64,000 nucleotides of DNA from NCBI RefSeq assembly GCF_040436345.1, contig NC_133223.1:30657493-30721492 (forward strand), given 5' to 3'. Under the pieces are notes generated by a model. The model saw only the letters and a list, made by a program, of their open reading frames with translations, had not been told where the DNA came from and searched no databases. A program made the position numbers and the translations under genes. This document shows, one piece after another, positions 56,987-64,000 of the stretch (within the stretch, counting starts at the first letter, position 1; every line of letters starts with the position of its first letter). This DNA comes from Pagrus major. Its lineage: Eukaryota; Chordata; Actinopteri; Spariformes; Sparidae.

Positions 56987-59900
56987 ATGGAGCTTCAGGA
57001 AAAAGCAGCTGTGCCGATATTCACAGGAGTGGACAAGGAAGTGTTTCTGCGCGACATTTATCCACAGGTAAGATTACCTGGTTACCTGGCAACACGTGTT
57101 GGTCTCCATGTTTGCAGGTACAGGTCACCACAGCACCAACAGCACCAGACTGCTGCCTGTAATTTGACATTTTAAGCAGCTGATGTTAATGTGAGGATTT
57201 CCTGCTTCTCTCTGTTTAAGATCTCTGTAAACTTAATATCTTAAAGCGTTAACCTGTTAGTTTGATTAAACTGTCCGTTTTAAGGACTAAACTGAACATT
57301 AAATACAATTTGCTGCTTAATGCTGACTGCTGCTCTCCTCTGTGTTGCATTAACTGTTAGGCAGAACAACCATTCAATTTGATGTGCTGTTAAATTGATT
57401 TCCATGCTGAATTCACCAACTTAGTTTAGTGTCTTGAAGGTGTACTCCACTATTTTAGTATTTCAGGTTGAAGTTTGGGGACCTGGAGGATCAAAGTCAA
57501 AGCAACTAACTGTTTTTATCTGGTTTGTGGAAGGCTTAGATGCACAAATCTGGAAATTTTTATGTTTTTCAGTTAAAAAATGTGCACATTTCACATCACT
57601 TTAGACCATTATTATTACTACTATATCTGTGAAGTAAAGGTTGGAAAAGCTAGAGCAGATTATACACAATCAACACCCAAAAATCTTGCTAAAGAAGTCC
57701 GCTGGGGACGAACCACAACCATCAGATCTGTCATCCATGCTCTCAGTGCTCTCCACATTGATTTTACACTAATTTGGCTTTGGTGATGCCCGAAACAGTT
57801 TGGGTGCTGCGTCTAAACCTTAAAATGGTAAAGAAAACCCTCGAGATACGCTGACTTCAAGTCTCCATGAGTCATTAGACTATCCCCACTAAATTGCCAC
57901 ATCTTTTAAACTGTATGTCCTCAGTTTGCAGCTGACATTGTACAGCTGTTCTGACAGTCTGAGCACTGCTCTTCAGATGTGTAAACTGAATCTAATGATC
58001 TTCCTTTAAGTGATGTAAATGTGAATTATGATATAGTATCATGGTTTCCTTTATTAAAAAGTCTCTCCAACTGAATCCTGCTGATTATTTTGCAGCGCAG
58101 ACCGGCCGTGCTCAGAGGCGTCTCTCTCGGTCCCTGCCTGCAGAAGTGGACGGTTGAATATCTTGGACAGAAAGGTGGCGACAAGGAGGTGAAGATCCAC
58201 GTATCCACTGTGCCGCAGATGGACTTTCTACATAAAAACTTTGTGTACAAGTGAGCTCTCTCTTTCACAAACACACAAACACACACACTAAACAATACTC
58301 TGTCTCTGCAGAGTTGTCAGCCTCACCTCTTTATCCACAGGACTCTGCCTTTCAATGAATTTGTGAAAAGGGCATCTGAAAAGAAACACTCTGACTTCTT
58401 CCTCTGTGAGGTAAAGATCTTAAAACAAGGACATGGTATGTACTTTTTTACCAGTGTTTATCTCTTAATGACACATAGTCCTTGTCTTATTTTAGGATGA
58501 GAGTTATTATCTTCGATCACTTGGCGAGGACGTGAGAAAGGTAAAAAGATAAAAATGTGAAGGAAAAGGTCTCCAGTCTGACTCTGCAGAGGCTCTTCAC
58601 CAGCCTATTTGTCTCTCTGACAGGAACCTGCTGATCTGAGCAAACAGTTCCCAGACCTGGCCGAGGAGTTTCACATCCCACAGTTCTTCACAGCGGATCA
58701 GTTTTTCTCCAGTGTGTTTCGCATCAGCTCCTGTGGTCTGCAGCTGTGGACGCACTATGACGTCAGTGTTCTGCATTTAGTTTCTCTGTTTACTGCTTAA
58801 GATTTTCTTTGTATTTGTCACCTGTCCCAGGTCCCCACACTGACCTCACACCTGCACCAGCACTGCTGTAGTTTCTCCTTCATTATGAACTAACATGAGT
58901 CTCAAGTAGATTTTGTTTGGAGGATAATTTGCTAAAGTTTTTAATCTTTTAATTTGAAATCTTTACAGTTTGTGTGAGGAGCAGCTTTAGAGTCATGAAG
59001 ATAAAAGATAGTGTCATTTTCTTTTTCAGAAGTGATAAATAAATGTTTTATAGATTCTCTTGTAGAAACAATTTCTATTGAATTTGTTGTATCGGTTTAC
59101 TGTTTTATTTCATTTTCACTTTGACTTGATTTATTTGTTTTGTTTGTTTTTACATCATCAAAATAAAATACATTAAAGTTAAATTAATCAATTAAAATTA
59201 AAGGAACGGTTCACCAAAATATGAAAAATCAGTCATTATCTACTCTCATGCTGATGGAAAGTCAGGTGAAGTTTCGTTGTCCACAAAACGTTTCTGGAAC
59301 TTCACAGCAAAACAGAGTTGCAGAATTCTGCTAAACAACTGAAGTAGATGGGGACTGAATTTTCATTTTTGGGTGAACTGTTCCTTTAAGTTTTTGTTCC
59401 TGTTCCTTTAAGTTGTTTGCAGTTGGATTTATAAGCTCTCCCTCGTCTTCATTCCTTCAGGTGATGGATAACCTGCTGGCTCAGGTGACGGGGACGAAGA
59501 GAGTTGTTCTCTACAGCCCCCAGGATGCATTGCACCTCTACCTGTCAGGTGAGTGGCTGCTTGTTTGTTTGAATCCTCAAAAAAGTACTCGATCAGCCAC
59601 GTTCACTTTCATATCAAACTCTGTTATTGACTGATTTGTTTTTTATTTGCATGCAATAATATTCTCTGTGAATGTAAATTCAACCCATCAGGTGATAAAT
59701 CAGAGGTCGTGGACATCGACTCCCCGGACCTGAAACGGTTTCCTGACTTTGTGAAGGCAAAGAGATACGAGTGTGTGCTGGAGCCTGGAGATCTGCTTTT
59801 TATCCCCGGTGAGACGAAAACATGTAGATTAACCACATCTTCCTGTGATCCACCTACAGATATTTCATCATACTGTCATGTTGTTTCTTCTCAAACCACC

Positions 59901-60311
59901 TCTGGACACTGTAGCACACAAATCCTAATGGAAGCTTAATATGATCACTGATGAAACACAATAATCTTAACTGAGTCTTTCCATACTTGTGTGTCCGTGT
60001 CCTCCTCAGCTCTGTGGTTCCACAACACCGTGGCTCTGCAGTTTGGTGTGGGTGTGAATGTGTTCTGGAGGCATCTACCTGCAGACAGCTACGACAAAAA
60101 AGACCCGTACGGTAACAAAGACCCTGTGGCTGCGACTCGAGCTCTTCAGGCGCTGGAGAGAGCGCTACACACTCTGGACGAACTCCCAGCAGACTATCGG
60201 GACTTTTATGGACGACGTATGATACAGCGCATCCAGAAGAGGACAAGCTCAAATACACAGGAGGACTCTGACAGTACGTTACCCACAAGTCAGTTCACCA
60301 AACCTGGATGA
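56987..60311 (+). CDS. tyw5: TYW5, tRNA wybutosine-synthesising protein 5 (complete)
   Basis: JmjC-type Fe(II)/2-oxoglutarate hydroxylase that hydroxylates the wybutosine side chain at position 37 of tRNA-Phe. Exons: 56987-57067, 58096-58250, 58341-58410, 58496-58540, 58624-58761, 59461-59548, 59692-59808, 60010-60311; phases join to 996 nt, 331 aa (human 315). The iron-binding triad is intact: His161 and Asp163 in LQLWTHYDV and His236 in IPALWFHN. Other family words are [76 protein letters not shown] and [13 protein letters not shown]. The extra length is a C-terminal tail. ATG 56987 fits the family N-terminus; an ATG at 56980 is in another frame. Poly(A) signal AATAAA at 60449-60454. Intron 5 holds a short transposable element. 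Confidence 0.97.
57068..58095 (+). other. tyw5: tyw5 intron 1; no gene seen
   Basis: About 1 kb of ordinary AT-rich intron. The open frame at 57580-57786 has no family resemblance. Confidence 0.6.
59198..59389. mobile_element. 192-bp TTAA-bounded MITE in tyw5 intron 5
   Basis: Begins TTAAAGGAACGGTTCACC and ends GGGTGAACTGTTCCTTTAA, i.e. terminal inverted repeats bounded by TTAA. The interior (GTCAGGTGAAGTTTCGTTG, GTCCACAAAACGTTTCTGG) matches the copies at 18.2 and 23.5 kb. It is the cleanest copy in the window. Confidence 0.85.
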
Positions 60312-60448
60312 GTGTCCAGAGAAGTGACTGATTAAACACCTGTATGCCCTTCTGCTTTGTTTTGTTCATCTGAATCTCAGCTTGGAAGTTGAATGTGATA
60401 CTAACAGAGTGTCTTTGGATAAACTCGTCTTAAACTTAAAAAAATAAT

Positions 60449-60454
60449 AATAAA
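60449..60454 (+). terminator. tyw5: tyw5 poly(A) signal
   Basis: AATAAA 138 nt after the tyw5 stop codon, preceded by A-rich sequence. First canonical hexamer downstream. Confidence 0.6.
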
Positions 60455-60854
60455 ACACCAACATTGGGTTGATTTCCAGATGAGAGATGAACCTTAATGT
60501 CTCAGAAAATGGCAAATACACAGTAGTTTGCAGTTTTCCTTTAAAACACTTGACTACAGTCGTGTAAATATTTTTGTCATGTGGCAGCTTTATACTGCAG
60601 ACTGACTGAAAGATTAAAGAAATGTGAAAAACACTTCAGATATTGACACAACAATCTAACCAACCTATCCAACTGTTTTAAAAGTCCATTATAATCTGCC
60701 TCCATCACAGCCCTGATGATTGAAACAGACAAACATCTAGAGACTAAATAAATAAAGCATGTTATGTGGAGAAACAATTAAAACATCTGGAGGCCACAGA
60801 CTGATGAGTCCAGGACTAAACTGCACGTGTGCAGATACCAATATGGTTTGAACT

Positions 60855-60860
60855 TTTATT
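60855..60860 (-). terminator. lrrfip1: lrrfip1 poly(A) signal
   Basis: AATAAA on the minus strand (plus-strand TTTATT), 0.93 kb beyond the lrrfip1 stop. It gives a 3'UTR of about 61795 down to 60840 and leaves roughly 0.4 kb to the convergent tyw5 poly(A) signal. Confidence 0.6.
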
Positions 60861-61795
60861 GCACAAAGATGACAGTTCTTTATGTTTCCTTACAAACATG
60901 TTAAAGCTTTGTAAACAGTGAAGCAGCAGCATCTCCCCAGTGTGTTCAGTATCTCCTGCTAACACCGCTTTGAGTCCCCGTCGTCACATTTCTTCAGTTA
61001 AGTCTCAGCAAATAAAAGTGTGTGTGTGCACCAGAGCCGACCAGTGAAGCAGAGAGAAGCTCGGAGTGGTGACGGGGTCTTAGTAGAAGGACGGTTACAG
61101 GCTGCGGATCGAGCTGAAGGAACTACGACTGAAAGCTGACGACTTCTTTTTTGACTGTGATGATGATGTTTTGTTGGGGGCGCTCCGTAAAAACTTCAGG
61201 TTTACCACAAGTGACAAACACACCCAAACATTTACATTTCTAAAAATAGTTTGGCTTTGGATGCAAATGAGGAAAAAAGGTCAGAAAATACACTTCATTT
61301 TGCTCTTTCATTCACGACACACACACAAAGCACTCCTGTCATCTCAGCGATGAGGGTTAACAGTCTTGGGCCGTGGACACTGGGACCGTTTCTTTAGTTT
61401 CTCTGTCCTCCGTGTGAGCAAGGCGGGTGAATATCTGGAGTCTGGATGAGAGGCAGCAGTGCAACATTTACTTCAGTCCCCTCCATGTGGCCCATTCCCT
61501 CCTTCAGCAGTGCAGAGGTTCAACCAAAGTTACGAGGTGCACGAACATCCCCTCACTTCATGAACTGTCTGGGTGTGTGCACGACGCTACGAAGATTTCT
61601 CATCATACAGAAAATAAACAGAAATGGCACGTTGCTTCAGTGGATATCATAACTAAGCTTCTTCTTTTTTTGTTCTTTTTCTTACGGTTGCTATCAGGCA
61701 GATGGAAGAGAAACCCATAAATGCAGGAAGACTCTTTTCCAAGTGATCAGCCAGTTCTGGATAAAGAGGGTGGGAGTTGATATGTGGTGGAGTTC

Positions 61796-63388
61796 CTATG
61801 GAGTCTGTGCCATGCCACGACTTGACTTCATCTTCTCCAGTCTCTTAGAAAGGTGGCTGTTGTTTGACTCGAGTTCGTCGACCTTGTCCAGTGCTGATCG
61901 CAACTATCGAATCAAAAGAAGAGAGAATATGTTGCTGTAAAAAACCTGTTAAAATGTTGAAATTGTTATTTTTGCTGTGTGAGAAACTTTACCTCTCTCT
62001 GCATTTTCCGTTTCTCCGCCTTCAGCTCGTCCTCCACCTTCTCTGCGTTCTCTGATGCAGACTTGTATCGCGCCACCTGACCTTCAAGTCTGGTCACCTG
62101 GAAACCAAAAATAAAAGAAATAGACCTCTTAAGTGAGGATATTGTCATATTTTTAGCTACTTTATGAAATAATTACTCTTGTCAGCTTACGTTTTGTTCC
62201 AGAGCAGTGACTTCTTGTTCCGCCTTCACAAGTTTGAACTTCAAGTCACTTATTTGTCTGTTCGAGTCTCCTGGAAAGATTTAGAAAAGGCAAACATTAG
62301 TTGAAAAAAGTAGAAAAAAGCAGCTTCTTGTCTGTTTTCATGCACATGGAAACCCACTCTGCAGTTCTATGATGTTTGGATCGGTGCCGTTTTCAAGGAT
62401 TTCACCATCTGGGCTCAAGTTGTTCTCAGTGCCATTCTTCTGAGTCTTCTGTTCCAGCTGAGCCTTTAGCTTCTTCACCTGTAGATGGAGCCAAAACACA
62501 CCACATGATAAAAGTCAACACTCAATATGACGGCTGACATTTACAAGGTCTCCACTAAGGATTTGGCCACTTAAATTCTATAATAAACTTTCAAGTCAGA
62601 ACATTTTGTAATTGTCTTTAAAGGAAAATACATTACGTTATATTTCTCTTATTGCCAACAAATCCAACGATGTGTTTTTCCATCTCTTGACACTGTCTGA
62701 GACACACTGGTCCCTACTGAAGACTTAAGTCATTTTCTCAAACAGCTGCTTTGTTTAATAGTTTTTATTTAGTCTGGCTGACAATAATTTCACTGTTTTG
62801 ATTGAGAAGAATACTCTTTATAAAGACCGGACACTATAAGTAAAAATCCAGTATCTTAGGGGGGATAAGTGACATGACGTGGGACTTGACTTGCCCAAAC
62901 TAAGGACTCAACTTGGCCAGGAAAAACGACTTGGGAGTTGCTTGAGACTTGGACCAAATGACCCGAGTCACACATCTGCTGTTAAAAGGATCAATAAATT
63001 GTTGGTTTTGGTCTTTTTATGGGATTTGCTGACAGTAATTAAAATATAGGATATCGTTTTTTCCCTTTACTGCTTTTAAAGACAATTACAGCAGTCAGAC
63101 TAAACATTTAGACCACATAAAGTTAATAATTACTCTGTAGGTACAAACGTTTTCTGAAATGGGACAAATAAATGTCCACAAATGGAAAAGTGCCTTGCGA
63201 CAGTCTGCCTTTGCTGTAATATGCTGTAGTCTGTCTGTGAGAAGTAAAATTTATACTCTCTCTTAACTTGCCACTTTGCTTCTTATTTACCTTTAAATAT
63301 TCACTGTGAGACTACCAACAACAACATCACTGACTCACCTGCTCGATCATCTTCTCACGCTCATCCACCAGTTTCCTCAGGCGGATCT
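61796..63388 (-). CDS. lrrfip1: LRRFIP1-type coiled-coil protein, C-terminal five exons (5' part off the right edge)
   Basis: Flightless-interacting, nucleic-acid-sensing coiled-coil adaptor. Exons, 5' to 3': 63339-63388, 62358-62478, 62191-62270, 61993-62097, 61796-61903 (stop TAG 61796-61798). Phases join; about 155 codons are visible. Reading: [122 protein letters not shown], then [16 protein letters not shown] and stop. This is the conserved C-terminal coiled coil of the LRRFIP1/LRRFIP2 family. LRRFIP1 is preferred from the DEREKMIEQ to ENGTD segment and from human chromosome 2 linkage; LRRFIP2 is not excluded. The last ten residues differ from the MKANR...QQ ending I know for the family. 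Confidence 0.85.
62479..63338 (-). other. lrrfip1: lrrfip1 intron; repeat fragments only
   Basis: 62860-62980 holds a GACTTGACTTGCCCAAACTA / GAGACTTGGACC repeat-like stretch of a type common in fish. 62996-63060 (GGTTTTGGTCTTTTTATGGG) matches the tail of the dispersed repeat at 42016. Confidence 0.55.
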
Positions 63389-64000
63389 CTGAGAAGATAA
63401 AGCACACGATTGAGAAGACAACAATAACGTCTCCAATGACTAATTCAAATGGAACGTCATGCACCACGAGGCCACAGTTCATCAACATTTCCCACAACAA
63501 TAATCGAAAACTCCATCTTTTAAAGAGAAAAATGAAGTTGACATACCAGGGGTGGGAGGAGCCAAGGAGATGGTGGGAGGGGGGCTGGGTCAGGGTGGGA
63601 GGTTGGTGCATGCAACAGAGCAGGCATCCGTGGGAGAGTGATGGAGCGTGAGGGGGGAGGTTAGCATGCAAAACTGTGGAGGAGAGGGTCAACGCAGGAG
63701 CACACAGCTGGTAGGAACACACTCGCACTGACCACACATTACTCTAGTATAAGATATGATAATAAGGATGAAGATGATATGTTGCTTTTCATTATATCAA
63801 TAAAAATGCATTTAGATCAACATTTCAAACTGGTAACAGCAGGGTATTTATTTGCATTTCAGTGTGGACGCTCCACATTCATCTTTTCCATCAAGTGCCA
63901 CAAAATGCAAACATACATTTATCATTCGTTTCATTCAAATCTTTGTTTTAAGTCCATCAAAAGTCTTAATTAATCCCAGAGAACCGAACAGGGTCTTCAC
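63389..64000 (-). other. lrrfip1: Intron upstream of the first visible lrrfip1 exon
   Basis: Polypyrimidine tract and acceptor (TTTATCTTCTCAG) directly upstream of exon 63339-63388, then intron to the window edge. No further lrrfip1 exon was recognised. Confidence 0.55.

Noticed and set aside
56980-57162. Alternative tyw5-region frame from ATG 56980
   Set aside because: It runs through the first intron in a different frame and lacks the TYW5 signature. The 56987 frame joins all eight conserved exons.
63389-63737. In-frame extension upstream of the lrrfip1 exon that would encode a membrane segment ([18 protein letters not shown])
   Set aside because: The hydrophobic residues are the translation of the T/C-rich polypyrimidine tract before a good acceptor. 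The conserved family sequence begins at [11 protein letters not shown] right after it. An alternative first exon is possible, but nothing here supports it.

Overview
The window is vertebrate nuclear DNA, most likely from a teleost (percomorph-type) fish. It contains five split genes with GT-AG introns, long AT-rich introns and many dinucleotide and trinucleotide microsatellites. It also holds dispersed inverted-repeat elements of types common in fish genomes. No bacterial or organellar features are seen. The species assignment is inference; the gene identities come from reading spliced exons whose phases all join.

Layout. (1) 134-11,550, minus strand: 15 coding exons of hecw2 (HECT, C2 and WW domain E3 ubiquitin ligase). 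They encode the first 1,001 codons; the HECT half lies beyond the left edge. A non-coding first exon in a CpG-rich segment (donor at 22,524) fits the promoter near 22.5-23 kb, so hecw2 spans about the first 23 kb. Its large first intron is full of repeats. (2) 23.1-25.65 kb: intergenic, repeats only. (3) 32,196-44,801, minus: pgap1, complete, 25 coding exons, 928 aa. A long 3'UTR probably runs to twin poly(A) signals at about 25.68 kb, and the promoter has three CCAAT boxes. (4) 45,236-52,451: a 7.2-kb segment bounded by inverted repeats that is filled almost entirely by a 6.4-kb minisatellite (43-bp unit, with a 58-bp spacer recurring about 12 times). This is the most unusual structure in the window. 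(5) 53,636-56,688, minus: maip1, complete, 5 exons, 247 aa. (6) 56,987-60,311, plus: tyw5, complete, 8 exons, 331 aa, divergent from maip1 across 298 bp. (7) 61,796-63,388, minus: the last five coding exons of lrrfip1, convergent with tyw5.

The genes do not form a pathway. Hecw2 ubiquitinates proteins. Pgap1 deacylates GPI-anchor inositol in the ER. Maip1 works with the mitochondrial m-AAA protease. Tyw5 hydroxylates the wybutosine precursor in tRNA-Phe. Lrrfip1 is a coiled-coil adaptor. The first four have human counterparts on 2q32-q33, and LRRFIP1 is on 2q37, so the block is a compacted version of that synteny. No tRNA, rRNA, CRISPR array or intact transposase gene was recognised.
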